A stretch of 64,000 nucleotides of DNA from Undaria pinnatifida (Eukaryota > Sar > Phaeophyceae > Laminariales > Alariaceae). A program made the translations under genes and the position numbers. How positions within the stretch are numbered: the first letter of the stretch is position 1; each line of letters opens with the position of its first letter. The notes under the pieces were generated by a model. That model had not been told where the DNA came from, searched no databases, and saw only the letters and a list, made by a program, of their open reading frames with translations. Location of the stretch: positions 2,135,001-2,199,000 of the forward strand of contig JABAKD010000025.1 of the NCBI GenBank assembly GCA_012845835.1, written 5' to 3'. Of the stretch, positions 30,045 to 41,324 are shown piece by piece.

Positions 30045-32880
30045 TTATCAAAAATGAAAATATACTCCAGCTGTGAGATCGAAGATTTTGTCGAAACTCA
30101 TATTTGCAAGCTGTGTGTGATACTCCGATCGCGCGCATTACGGGTTGTGTGTCCTCATTAAGGATATAGGTCGGCGACTTACCTTACAACTACAGTGTAG
30201 CTATCAGGGTCAGCAGGGTGATGTTAGTCAGTCTGTGCGCGGAAACTATAAAACTCGTTTCTGAGGGGGACAAAATCTGACAGCTGTGGAAGGAAATGCA
30301 TCAGTTTATTAACCGAATACTGCAAGTCGAATAACCGGTGAAGGGAGGGCGGAGGTTTTAAGGACGTGTGGGCCAGGTTTTGATCAAAAGGGGGTCGAGA
30401 GGGGAGAGGGAGGGGAGGGGACGTGTAGGGGGGCTCAGTTTGTGCGCGGAAACAATACATCCTTCTTGTGGGGTTGGGCAGGGGGGGGCGGGGGCGGAGG
30501 GCTTTAGGTCGCATAGATGTAGGGGTTGGCTATTATACGCGTGGTGCTAGGTCTAGGCGATGGTGCGGGTGGTGGGGACGGAGGGGGTGTTGGAGGCGGG
30601 GGAGGATGGGAATTGCAGCAGCGGCATGGACGGCTCTAAAAATGTCTCGATGCTATATCCAGGGCGTGGAAGTGTTTGCTACTCTGGCGGACTTCGATAT
30701 TAGGTGGGGAATTTGGACAACAAGGAAACAAGAAAAAAGGAAAACAAAAGACAGGGGGCGGGGGGGGGGGGGGGGGGGTTGAAGAGGTTTAGGTCACATA
30801 TATTACTCAACATACACTCCAGCTATGAGATCAAGGATTTGACCGACACTGATGTTCGCAACATTGTGTGTGATCCTCCGATCGCGCGTATTAATAATAT
30901 GTACAGGGGGTTGCTTTACGCGCGGTGCTGGGTCTAGGCGATTGTGCGGGGTGTGGGAAAGGAGGGGGCGTTAGAGGGGGGGAGGGGGGATGAATGAAAG
31001 CTACGTCATGGATGGCTAGAAAAATAATGACGTGGTATCAATTGCTTAGAAGTGTTTTTTACTCCGGCCGATTCCGATTTTAAGTGGGGCGTTTGAACGA
31101 ACTGGGCGGGGAACGAAAGGGTGTGGGGAGGGGGAGGGCGGAGATGAGTTGGGGTTACGGCATGGATGGCTAGATGAATAATGAGATGGTATTAGCTGGC
31201 TGGTAGTGTTTACTACTCTGGCAGATTTTGATTTCAGGTGGAGCGTTGGAACAAGAGGGATCGGGGGGGGGGGGGGGGGGGGAGAGGCGAGCATTTCAAT
31301 ATGTATGTGCGCGAAAACTATAAACCCTTACGTAGAGGGGACGAATGTGTCGCTTGCAGCAAGAAGAAGCCCCTTTATATCACCCGCCTGGTAACTTTTA
31401 TTATTTTAGAAGGGTTGATGTTACATGTAGTATACAACCCAGTTCTTGGGTGTTGTAAACAACGTGTTAAAAGCTTCATAATTTGCCATTGTACATGAAT
31501 CGAAAGATAGGATATTTCAATCGATAGAGCTACCATTACTTTCTGACAACGCTAATTATAAGAAAGAGACAAGTATTGTTAAATACGACAGGTGAGGTGA
31601 TGTGGTCCTTTAATGTCACCGCCATTGAGAACGAAAGGGAGAAATGCGAATCGTCATTGTTTTGAAAGGAACGCTTAGTGTGCACGCGCTCAATCACGTT
31701 ACTTCGTTAGTCATGCCTTGCTTGGCATAGGTTGGGAGGCGATCATGCAGACGGTATGTACGGAATACCTTACGTAATAAATTGGTAGTGCGGTTTACCG
31801 CAATTTTAACATATCTGTCTGGACCTCCATTTAACATTATTAGTATTGTCTCACATATACGATTTTCTGCCTATGATTTTTGCCGTGCCGATGTGGGGCT
31901 CTGAGGTCGCCAACTCTAAGACAGAGATACATCTTACAAATGCGCCAAGCGAGGTGACGTGGGCCTGCGATGTCGCCATTGAACGCGAGGGTGACTTACT
32001 TTGCAAGGCATATGCTACCGCGTTTGGTAGAGGTTGTCAGGCGATCATGCGAACGGCCGGAGGCACGGAATACCCTGCGTAATAGGTTGGTGTAGCCTAC
32101 CGCAGTGTCAGCATGTACTTCTTTTTCACATTCTTATTATCTAGTGTGCGATTATACGCCCTGTTTTCTCCCCACTGTCGTCGAATATGTAATATATAGC
32201 CCCACCTACTATCGAAATCCGCCAGAGTAATGAACACTTGCCACGCCCTGGATATCGCTTCGTTATCGTTTCAGAGCCGTCCATGCCGCTGCTGCCATTC
32301 CCACCCACCCCCGCCCCCAACGCCCCCTCCTTCCCCACCACCCGCACCATCGCCTAGACCTAGTACCACGCGTATAGCCAACCCCTATATCTATGCGAAA
32401 TAAGGCCCTCCCCCCCCGCCCCCCGCCCCCCCGCCACATCTCCCCCCCCCTCCCCCACAAGAGATATTTATAGTTTCCACGCACAAGTTGACCTGCCCCA
32501 CCCGTCCCCTTCCCCCCCTTTCCCCCCCTCCCGCCCCCCTTTCGATCGGAATCAGGCCCCCACGTCCTTCAAAACTCCGCCCTCCCCTCACCGGATATTG
32601 GACTCACAGGATTCACTTGATAAACTGATGCATTTCCTTCCACAGCTGTCAGATTTTGTCCCCCTCAGAAACGGGTATTATAGTTTCCGCGCACAGACTG
32701 AATAACATCACCCTGTTGACCCTGATAGCTACACTGTGTAGTTGCAAGGGGAGTCGCCGACCTATATCCTTAATGCGGACACACAACTCGTGATACGCGC
32801 GATCGGAGTATCTCACACAGCTTGCAAAAATGAGTTTCGACAAAATATTCGATCTCACAGCTGGAGTGTATTTTTAATTT
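30045..32880. mobile_element. Second complete fold-back element
   Basis: Left arm (30055-30805): S1, S2, a short S3, S4 (30520-30600), S5 (30620-30710), S6. Right arm (32160-32880) inverted: S5 (32205-32290), S4 (32325-32395), S3, S2, S1 ending ACAGCTGGAGTGTATTTT at 32873. G-runs lie in the left arm and C-runs in the right. The arms are 0.7 kb each and the whole is 2.8 kb. Centre described separately. No transposase. Confidence 0.75.
30806..32159 (+). repeat. Centre of the second fold-back
   Basis: An S1-like start at 30820 (TACACTCCAGCTATGAGATC), S4 and S5 variants, an S3-like block near 31305, then a tail present twice in direct orientation (about 31550-31850 and 31890-32155) with GGCGATCATGC..ACGG, CGGAATACC and a CCGCA block. 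The same tail occurs at 61020-61150, linking that copy to this one. Confidence 0.65.
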
Positions 32881-32924
32881 TAAAATTTAGCCTATTTATG
32901 TATACTTGTTTTCATCCCATATAT

Positions 32925-33215
32925 ATTGTCCTCGCACTATAATCTCGCACTATAATCTCCCAGTAGTAACTCAGATCTAGAGTCAGGTCCTCCTCCCCCC
33001 TCCTCGCTAGGGTACGTGCTTTTTTTACTTCTTCCGCGACAAGCATTCAACGCTTTGTTCTCTCGTCGACTCGCGTTGAATTGTGCTTATACCCACGCTG
33101 CCAGGCGCTCTCAGCAGTTGGGTTGATTCATTTTTGGCATTTTTGCAAATAAATTCATAATCTCACCACGATGAGAACCAAACTCAAGAACCAACGCTCT
33201 TACTAATTGTAGTAT
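32925..33215 (-). mobile_element. tRNA-derived SINE 'J', copy 2
   Basis: Inverted: CGACTCGCGTTGAATTGTGC, GCTCTCAGCAGTTGGG, ATTTTTGCAAATA, then CACCACGATGAGAACCAAAC with a B-box-like ACTCAAGAACCAACG at the head. Head partly decayed. It lies just outside the right end of the fold-back. Confidence 0.65.
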
Positions 33216-33359
33216 TCGAAACCCAAAAACTTCAATCGCCAAAGAACTGGCCTCTAATTTGTCAGTTTCTATCGGGAAAAATGCATATACCTCAAGGATA
33301 TACTACAAAAACAAAATACACCCCAGCTTTGAGATCGAAGATTTCAAGGTTGTGTTCTG

Positions 33360-33775
33360 TAGGTAGGGTACGTACAAATCGTACCGGAGGTATTTACCCC
33401 GGGTATTACCCTGCAAAGAACTTCTGTGAAGTTCTATTGGACACTCATACCCGTACCCGGAAGTTCTGGAAGTTATGTGCGACATCCATACCTGTACCCG
33501 GAACTTCTGGATGTTCTGTACGCCCGCGGCAACAATACCCGGGGTACGGGTACAGCAAGTTTTGTACCCGCTCGGAACTTCTGTGGGTTCTGTACGCCTG
33601 TGCCACAATACCCGGAACTTCTGGAAGTTCTGAAAGACATCCGTACCCGCACCCGGAACTTCTGGAAGTAAGTGCTGTAAGATCGTCATACCCTTACCTG
33701 GAAAATTTGTGACTCCTGTAGGACTGTGGCACAGTACTCGGGGTACGGGCGTACCTTCGTTACAGTACCCGGGGA
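33360..33775 (+). repeat. Minisatellite of CCCGTACCCGGAACTTCTGG units, array 1
   Basis: About seven diverged units of 50-60 bases, each with ACCCGTACCCGGAACTTCTG and GTTCTGTACG-like sequence; some read GAACTTCTGGAAGTTC, a perfect pair of arms around TG. An S1 fragment (33316-33350) precedes it. Frames are open on both strands but the peptide is just the unit repeated, so it is not called a gene. Confidence 0.75.
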
Positions 33776-33824
33776 GCTCTGTATTTGTTCAGGTTTAACT
33801 CGAAAAGTGTATTGTTATAAAGTT

Positions 33825-34610
33825 AGAAATACACTCCAGCTGTGAGATCGAGGATTTCGCAGAAACTCATCTTTGCAAGCTGTGTGTGATACTCCAATCG
33901 CGCGTATTACGGGTTGTGTGTCCTCATTAAGGATATAGACCAGCGACTCCCCTTGCAACTACAGTGTAGCTATCAGGGTCAACAGGGTGATGTTAGCCAG
34001 TCTGTGCGCGGAAACTATAATACCCGTTTCTGAGGGGAACAAAATCTGACAGCTGTGGAAGGAAATGCATCAGTTTATCAAGTGAATCTTGTGAGTCGAA
34101 TATCTGGTGAGGGGAGGGCGGAGTTTTGAAGGACGTGGGGGCCTGATTTTGATCAAAAAGGGGGGGGGGGCGGGGGGGGGCGGGGGAAACTATATATCCT
34201 ACCCTGTAAGTCGTACAACCAGTGAGGAGAGGGCGAGCGTTCGAGGGGGTGGGGGGTGGTGGGGGGAAGGGGGTCGGGGGGGGTTGCAGAAAGGGTCTTT
34301 TAACCAACAACATCTTTAGGTCGCATAGATGTAGGGGTTTGCTATACGCGTGGTACCAGGTCTTAAGCGATGGAGCGGGTAGCGGGGAAGGAAGGGGCGT
34401 AGGGGGGGGGGGAATCGATGGAAGCTACGTCATAGACGCTCTAATGACGTGATATCAATTGCGTAGAAGTGTTTATTACTCTGGCCGATTTCGATTGTAG
34501 GTGGGGCGTTTGAAAAAAAGGGCGGGAAAAAGAAAAGGGGGGTGGGGTGGGGGCGGGGAGGGGGAAATGAATTGGATTTAGGTATGGATGGCTGGAAAGC
34601 ATAAAATATT
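33825..34610 (+). mobile_element. Modular G-tract repeat, arm S1-S2-S3-S4-S5
   Basis: S1 at 33830, S2 to TTTTGATCAAAAAGGGG, a collapsed S3 (ACTATATATCCTACC, GTAAGTCGTACAACCAGTGA), S4 at 34320-34400, S5 variant (ACGTGATATCAATTGCGTAG, TGTTTATTACTCTGGCCG) and a G-rich end. 34640-35095 beyond it holds nothing I recognise. Confidence 0.7.
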
Positions 34611-35098
34611 ATATCGGTATGTTTTGTCAGTCCCACAAACCTAAGACCGAACACAGCAAGTAATACGTGTAATACAATACGAGCACCTACCTGTTGTTGT
34701 TGATGTTTCTTTCGTTTCTAAGCGCACGTATTAGCGCCATAACAAAGGACACGTTTGAATCGAAATTATTCTTAATTTATGAATCTAACTGAATCCATTC
34801 ACGGTTTGTTTGAAACAACGTTTTTCCTTCTTGTCAGGAAACCACGTAACGCGTATTCTTCTTGATTTTTTTCCATCGCAATAATGCAGATCTCGCTACT
34901 CGTATCACTATTCTCTTTATTTATGGTGCTTGGTTTCATCTTTGTCATAGGGCGCTTGGTTGGCTCATCAAGCTAGCAGTAGTGGAAAAATTGGCTCGCG
35001 GCCGCCATCTTTTCTTTTTGACGCCCCAGCCGGGGTACGCTATGGTATGATTCGCGTTACAGAAGAACAATGAGTAGTAGTAGATGTATATGTTAACT

Positions 35099-35831
35099 GG
35101 TCGCCCCGGTGGCGTATCAGGTTTTTTTGGTTCCATTGCTCTTGTTTTACTGCGTGCCTGCGTGTCGTCACTCTGACAGCACTCCAGACAGCAGGCGCGT
35201 TCGTCTATACTCACGATTACAGTGCTGTTCGTACGGTGCAGGCAGCCCAACCGCTGTAGTTTGTAGCCGCGAGTTGGTTAGTTGTGAGGACGGGGGAACT
35301 CTATGCTGTAGTTGAGTGGATACCCGCGGCCATGTGAGTTCAGTTTGCACATTGGACCTTTTCACTTGTGCGCCTTCTTCCGTATCGTGCGTCTTTAGGC
35401 GGGAAAGCGTAGTACTTCTCTGACGAATTTTGATTTCACTTGGTTTTTCGGATCTTCCTAGGGCTCCAGCACCTTTGTGTGACCACGGATTCTAGATTTT
35501 TGACAAGAGTTAATGTGAGAAAACAACAACAACAACAACAACAACAGGTTATCCTCGAGCCTGGTATAGGCCAGTGTCGTGAGTTCGAGCCACGCCGAGT
35601 GCATACTCGTATAAATTCGTTGGGACTTTTTCTTGTGCACAAATTGACTTGCGGAAAGCGCGAGAGCGTGAGTTAGCAACACTCGATGAAAAATCGACGA
35701 GCAGCGGGATTGCTGAACGCTATGCGCAATAAAAATTGAAGGCAAGAAGCGGGGAGGAGAAGGGACGACACTTGTGACCACAGCTTGTCCAGAAGCTGGA
35801 GAGTAAAAGTATGCAAAAAAAAAAAAAAAAA
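35099..35831 (+). mobile_element. tRNA-derived SINE 'V', split by an 'A' insertion
   Basis: Head GGTCGCCCCGGTGGCGTATC at 35099, interrupted after CAGGTT, resuming at 35551 with ATCCTCGAGCCTGGTATAGG and the B box GTGAGTTCGAGCCACGCC. Body GACTTGCGGAAAGCGCGAG, 3' part ACTTGTGACCACAGCTTGTC and an A-run at 35815-35831. Its intact relative is 50424-50737 (-). A flanking ATGTTA on both sides may be its target duplication. Confidence 0.75.
35124..35544 (+). mobile_element. SINE-like 'A' inserted in SINE 'V'
   Basis: Runs from TTTTTGGTTCCATTGCTC to GAGTTAATGTGAGAAAACAA and (CAA)n. The six bases CAGGTT occur at 35118-35123 and 35545-35550, the expected target-site duplication, and the host SINE reads through when the insert is removed. 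The 5' end is shorter than in the 27622 and 44195 copies. Confidence 0.8.
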
Positions 35832-35949
35832 TGTTATTTACTACAATTGCAGTGTACCTGGTATGCGGTATGCCAATCGGATTAATTGGAAATGCGTTGA
35901 CATCTGTCTTTTTCGACTAGTCAATTTGTTGTTTTTTTGCCCCTATTGA

Positions 35950-36545
35950 AGCGGGTATTGACCTGGGAATTACCAGTACCCGGCGAATTTCCCGTACCCG
36001 GGACTTCTGTGAGTTCTGTACAAACCTACTCGTACCCGGAACGTCTGTGAGTTCTGTACGACATTCATACCCGTACCTGAACTTTCTACTCTTGTTCAGT
36101 GTGTAGGGTACGTGTGTACACAAAACCATACCAGAGGTATTTACCGCGAGTATTACCCTAACAATAACCTTTGTAATTTATGTAGGACACTCATACCCGT
36201 ACCCGGAACTTCTGGATGTTCCGTGCGCCGGTGCCACAAAGACCCGGGGTACGGGCACAACATGTCTATACCTGCCAGGGACTCCCGGAGATTCGGTACG
36301 CCCGTGCCACATTACCCGGAAGTTCTGGAAGTTTTTGTAAGACTTTCATACCCGTACCCGGAACTTCTGTGAGTTCTTTAAGACCCGTGCCACATTACCT
36401 GGGGTACGGGTGCATACAGCATGTTTTGCACCCGCCCGGAATTTCCGTGAACTCTGTATGTCTGTGCCACAATACCCGCAACTTCTGGAAGTTCTGTAAC
36501 ACCTCCATACCCGTGCCCGATACTTCTGGAAGTTGTGGACGACCC
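35950..36545 (+). repeat. Minisatellite of CCCGTACCCGGAACTTCTGG units, array 2
   Basis: Same unit as array 1, and the same leader (GGTACGTGTGTACACAAAAC, GGTATTTACCGCGAGTATTA against GGTATTTACCCCGGGTATTA at 33390), so the two arrays are copies of one ancestral array with independent expansion. TTCTGGAA occurs several times. Confidence 0.7.
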
Positions 36546-36549
36546 CCAC

Positions 36550-38570
36550 ACCCCAACCCACAATCCACAGCGTGGATTTTGAAGTACAGTGGTGTAGAAG
36601 ATCGGGCATCCCCACCACTCTAGCAGTGAGTGGCTGAGACTTTTGTCACGTTGGGCGCTGTACCGCGACCAGTTGGTGATGGATTTCGCTCTCCAAGGCA
36701 CCGACATCTGCCTGCAAGTAAGGCCGACTCGAGTGGGGCCAACGAGTTTCTCCAGCTGGGCGTTGCTGCTGTGTAGTGACGGTTCTCTGCCGGTTGTGCT
36801 ATTGTTTTGCGAGACAACCGAGGCTCGTGCTCGTTAAGATTCAACCCAGGTTGACTTCGGTCAAATACCGAACTAGCAATTCCGAATTAATCAAAAACTA
36901 AAACATTCTACTCTAAGTAGTACGTATGATTAAACAATTACTGGGGCGCAACGACAGACAGCCGCACACAGCTCAACAAAGAAGATACCGCCACACAATG
37001 CCACCACCGTATACATACCGGTATCTGGTAGTACTGCTCTGATGCGTGGCAGGGCATTCATTCGCTATTATTGCGCGGTTGCGCGGCCACAACATTTGGG
37101 TCGTCACAACTGTTTCGTGCTGCATACGCCGTGAGGCTGGTTGCGCGCAGCGCAACTCGCGATTTTGGGCCAGGCCAGCAACATTTTTCGACGCAGGCGA
37201 CAAAAGATGTGTGCGAGTACTTTTTCGCCGCACGTGATTTTATTTGGGGGGGTGGGGAGCTTTTTTTCTAAATGGCCGTGTTCGTGAGCGATTTTACCCC
37301 TATTATTGCTATAGTTTTGGTTCACAATTCTGTCTTGTGTGATATCATACGATAAAATGACGCTAACTACTGATAGTATTGCGGTGACGGTGTGGAAATT
37401 GCAGCATCAAGGTCGGGAACGTAGGAGGAGGGGGGTGTAATCAGTTTGTGCACGGCCATAGTCCTATGAACACGTCTGTTTTTCACGAACCAGGCAGACG
37501 TTTGCTTGGACCAAACTCGAAACGCTATGATGAGGTGTTCGCCGAGTCGCGTGACATGTGAACTCGCCACCTCGTGCCTACTATCTTGCTTATGAACGAC
37601 AGCGCCAATGTGTTACATTATTTTCTAGCGCGTGGCCACTCCAGAGACAGCAATCGAATGGGTATTACCCTGTATCTGCCTTGACAATTTGTGAGTACCT
37701 TTTTACTACTCCAGCATATTGGTACTACTACTTGATGCGATCATCCCCCTTCTGCGGAGTAAGGGTTCCCCTCCACGCACGATATTACCAGGTATATACT
37801 AAACATATTGTAGATAACAATCTGGTGACACCGCCAAAACAAGAAAAAATATACGGCTGCGTAGCTCACGTATTGACTGGCACGTTTTACGGCGTCGTTG
37901 CCAACGAACGCCAACCCCAATACACATACAAGGTTTCGCAGTGTCGATAATCAGGGGGGAAACTTGGGGGGCGGGGGGGTGCACTTGTTTCGTCCATGGC
38001 CGTAGCCGGAAGACCGTAGAGCTGCCGTAGACTCTCGCATCCCCTACAATGCCGGGAGCATGCGGGTCTCGTCGACAAGGCAGATATTTGGGTGAATCAC
38101 AAAGAAAGGTCTAGCTGGACGGGTGGGTTCTTTCTTTGTCATACCTTTCTGGTGTGGCGTCGTTGGCCATACTTCTGGCCTATCCTCAGGTTGGCTGCTG
38201 CTGCTGCTGGTGATGATGATGATGACGATGATGACGCTGATGATGGTGATGTGCTACTTTTTTTGCCTTCCTTGACACGACACAGAGACCTGGTATTATA
38301 AACGTCACCGATCATCGACTCTAGGCGAACGAAAATTGGCTAATGAATATAAATTCGTCGTATAAGTGAATGTTTCCCAATATGTTTTACCCATTGGTGT
38401 AAGTGCAGCGATGCCGACCCCGAGCTACTACTACTGACTTCGAGAGTGTAAGTGTGATCACCTCGTTTCTGCTTGAAGACCTATCCCAAGGCATCCTGAT
38501 ACACGCCTTCCGAGGGTCGGGAGGCGTTCAAAAGTAGTTCGGTACTTGGTTTTCAGGCGTGTATTCGTGT
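36550..38570. other. Low-repeat stretch without a secure gene
   Basis: Mostly not covered by the repeat families named here. An exon-like frame at 36600-36716 (WALYRDQLVMDFALQGTDIC before a CAA|GTAAGG donor) and a minus-strand HPNICLVDETRMLPAL block near 38070 look coding-like, but I cannot name a family and their partners are not visible. A TACCAGGTA site lies at 37786-37794. Confidence 0.3.
38191..38250. repeat. (GCT)n-(GAT)n microsatellite
   Basis: Five GCT triplets followed by GGT and a run of GAT/GAC triplets with interruptions. It would give poly-Ala then poly-Asp, but the surrounding frame has no other support. Confidence 0.8.
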
Positions 38571-38845
38571 ATTCACGCAGTATTGTAGCCTTTCTGTCTG
38601 ATCTTCTTCTTTCATCACATTCTTGATGAGTCTTGCTTTTCTTTTTTATCGTTCGTATTGTTGTTTTTTTGTATACGTTCTCGTTCCCGGTACACTAGCA
38701 TTGAGATTGTTTCATGTCGCCCTCCTTGATTCATTGCGATTGTTTGGTTTACTCTGTTTCACGCAATCTGTGGCCACATAATTTTGATCTCTCTAGGCTC
38801 TGGGATGAACAATCAGCACGGACACTGACTGGTTGCGTGTACTCT
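38570..38845 (+). repeat. Interspersed repeat 'G', copy 3
   Basis: Landmarks GTTCCCGGTACACTAGCATT, AATCTGTGGCCACATAATTT, TGATCTCTCTAGGCTCTGGG and ATCAGCACGGACACTGACTG. The signature is altered to TGTGGCCAC here. Confidence 0.55.
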
Positions 38846-38974
38846 GCTGCTTGCTGTTGTGTATACAGTACTTGTTGCTGTGATTTCATTGGGTGGGAAA
38901 AACGGGTTAATTAATGCGAACACAACAAACACAGCAAAAACGAAAAACAAACACAATCCACTAGAACAAAGACC

Positions 38975-39500
38975 GTGGAATGCTAGTGTATACACCGGAT
39001 ATTTTGATAAAACTAACGAGAACACAGATGCACGATAAAAAAAGGAAACGAAAGGACTTGAACCCCTTTAGAGCCCCTGAACCCCTCCTTATACTAAATC
39101 CAAGTAATTTTATCCCCACAAAAGGGTTTCCAGTTGAAAAGCGATCAACGAAGAGGGAGAAAAAACGACAGGAGGATGAGTTTTGACGAATGAATATCAA
39201 AGTAATGGTTCGTAAGTTATGACGATCGAAAGAAGTAACACTAATTACTGCTTACTGCAACAAACGCAAATCAGTAAAAAAGAAAATAACGCTCAAGTAG
39301 AACGCTAGCGTACCGGTTATTATTTGAAACTAACAAGAACACAGATATACGTGATAAAAATTTGGAAAAGAGGACTTGACACGATAAAAAAAACACCGAC
39401 AGGAGTTTTGACGAATAACAAAGTAGAAGAAGAAGAATTGTTCGTAGTTCGGACGAAACAAATGAATAAAGTACCAGGTACTACAAACTGACTGCTGCTT
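38975..39500 (-). repeat. Interspersed repeat 'G', two tandem inverted pieces
   Basis: Two adjacent diverged pieces on the minus strand (38975-39235 and 39240-39500) share AACTAACGAGAACACAGAT/AACTAACAAGAACACAGATA, GACGAATGAATATCAAAGTA-type and AGGACTTGA words and follow a CTAGTGTATACACCGGATAT/CTAGCGTACCGGTTATTATT start. They are the middle part of repeat G. Confidence 0.45.
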
Positions 39501-39539
39501 GTCTTCTGCACCTGTCACTCAGAATTCCTGCAACGTGCA

Positions 39540-39805
39540 GTGTTTGAGAAGTTTCACTCACGGGAATTGCCCCCTACACCCAGACAGCTGCCAGAGGTGC
39601 ATTGACAATTATTAGCTGCCAGCACGCTGCTCTGGCGAACACGAGGGGTCGGGCAAACTCGATAGCCGTCCCTGCACTGCGTTGCTGGTCATAGTCCTCG
39701 AGTAGGATTGGTATACCCCAGAGGCCTCCTACCGTACGAGATACTCGGAGAATAGACTATATACCTCTGATTCAGGCCTAGTCCAACACGCCCCCCAAGA
39801 ACACC
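39540..39805 (+). promoter_or_regulatory. Putative promoter and 5' leader of the sulfotransferase exon
   Basis: Unique-looking sequence upstream of the ATG, with a TATA-like ACTATATACC near 39756 about 45 bases before the start codon, and a C-rich leader (CACGCCCCCCAAGAACACC). Nothing else marks a start site. This is positional inference. Confidence 0.25.
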
Positions 39806-40006
39806 ATGAAGATCCGACAGATGATAACCTTTTTTGTCGGCGTTACAGCCGCGCTATTGGGGGCAGGAGAGCTAAGCGCCACTGAACAAGCCATGCTAAT
39901 GGCGGGGTCTCCCGGCGTTCACGTTGCAAGTCCAATCGCCCTACTGGTGATGGCCGTGGGGAGGTCCGGCTCGTCGATGGTTGGAGAGTTCTTCAAACAA
40001 AACGAG
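39806..40006 (+). CDS. First exon of a carbohydrate sulfotransferase-like protein
   Basis: The 67 residues begin MKIRQMITFFVGVTAALLGA, a hydrophobic signal or membrane anchor as in Golgi enzymes. SPIALLVMAVGRSGSSMVGE follows, with GRSGSS at residues 52-57. That is the 5' PAPS-binding P-loop of membrane sulfotransferases, which move sulfate from PAPS to sugars; such enzymes make sulfated cell-wall polysaccharides such as fucoidan in brown algae. The exon ends FFKQNE|GTGCGT (GT at 40007), a usable donor just where the family continues towards its FEP segment. I did not find that next exon in the following 2 kb, which is filled with MITE pieces. So this is either the first exon of a gene with a long intron or a truncated copy. 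The family call is strong; functionality is open. Confidence 0.6.
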
Positions 40007-40337
40007 GTGCGTTACGAAGCAACATCGAGACTGTTGTCCTTGCTCATAGACTAGACAAATTATTGGAGGGTGTTTTCATTCGTAATTCCAGGCTTCACGA
40101 CGTATGACACTACGAACAACCGTTTCCTGACTCTAAAGCCAAGTATAATTCAGCAATGCCGCAAAAACACACGACGAGGGTACAATCCTGGAGGAGGTGA
40201 TGGCACAACATGCTGACAGAGTAACCATCCAAACGAAGCAGCCCGAGCTGCTTCGGCAGGGAGGGGCGGTGTCCAAACTGCCACCTAATGTAATGAGCTT
40301 GCACGACACTCGTATGCACGTCATGCGCACACCACTG

Positions 40338-40760
40338 TTAAGGTATTAGTGGGGTATTAGTCCGTTTGACCACTTGCAAAAGGTTAACCAATAGCTTACC
40401 CAAACTAAGCCTTATAACACGCCATTTGTTAAGGAAATAGTGGGGTATTAGTCCGTTTGACCACTTGCAAAAGGTTAACCAATAGCTTACCCAAACTAAG
40501 CCTTTATAACACCACCTTGATACTCCTTTTACAGATTCACATCTTGCCTGGACGCTTGAATTGGACGCAGTACGGTACTCCGTGGTTTTGGTCAAATCCC
40601 ATTGTTTTTTTTGTGAAATCTCATCGCCCTTTGGGACGCTGACATTTTGTGCCGCACCGGCCCTTTGTGTGAAAAGCCAAGATACCATAAAGAGCAGCTG
40701 ATAAATAGTAGAGTAGGTTTTAACCAATAGCTTACTAATTATAAATCGGCGTCGCCCCAC
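40338..40760 (+). repeat. Cluster of MITE 'M' end fragments
   Basis: Two direct copies, 91 bases apart (GTGGGG at 40349 and 40440), of GTGGGGTATTAGTCCGTTTG, CCACTTGCAAAAGGTTAACC and AGCTTACCCAAACTAAGCC; a shorter piece (TTTTAACCAATAGCTTAC) near 40715. Only one end type is present in each. The full element with both ends is at 50355-50872. Confidence 0.7.
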
Positions 40761-40962
40761 ACGCTCTTATGACGGCCATAATAATTTTGCACTACTACTG
40801 CATTGCGGGATTCAAATAGCTCCCTTCTTAACTAGGCCCACACAGGAGTAGGCGCACACACGATAAACCGGCAGATGAAAAGACCAAAACTAGAACGTTG
40901 GAGAGTCCCGTTAATGACAGTAGTCCGTCTGTCTGAGTGACTGTCTGTCGCCGAGCTAAAGT

Positions 40963-41110
40963 GCACATTGCCCGACGCACAATAAACCGATCGCGATGAG
41001 CCTAGGATCGGTTTGTCGGTTAGTATGGGGAGAGGACGCTCGGGAGCTGAAATCCACGTTGCCCGACGCACAATAAGCCGATCGCGATGAGTCTAGGGTC
41101 GGTTTGTCGA
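40963..41110 (+). repeat. Tandem doublet with a 91-bp period
   Basis: TTGCCCGACGCACAATAA starts at 40968 and 41059. Each unit continues CCGATCGCGATGAG and GGTCGGTTTGTCG. The units carry a self-complementary CGATCGCG. Confidence 0.7.
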
Positions 41111-41324
41111 CTAGTACTTAGTATGTGAGAAGGCGCTCTCGCGAGTTTCACTTGAAGTTGTCGAGAGTTCGTAGAGGGAGCTTGATTGGAGATGGTGTCG
41201 CGTGGGGTCGGTTTCGGCCTAAATAATAATAATGCAGTTTTGTAGAAATTTCACAGACACTCCAACAACAACAATGAATGGTACAGCAGTAGGGGAGTTA
41301 CGTTGTTTCGGGCACTATTTTCTC

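Noticed and set aside
33360-36545. CRISPR array
   Set aside because: The regularly spaced words are diverged contiguous minisatellite units without unique spacers, and there are no cas genes; the genome is eukaryotic.
36600-36716. Exon-like frame before CAA|GTAAGG
   Set aside because: Good donor but no recognisable family, no acceptor or partner exon visible.
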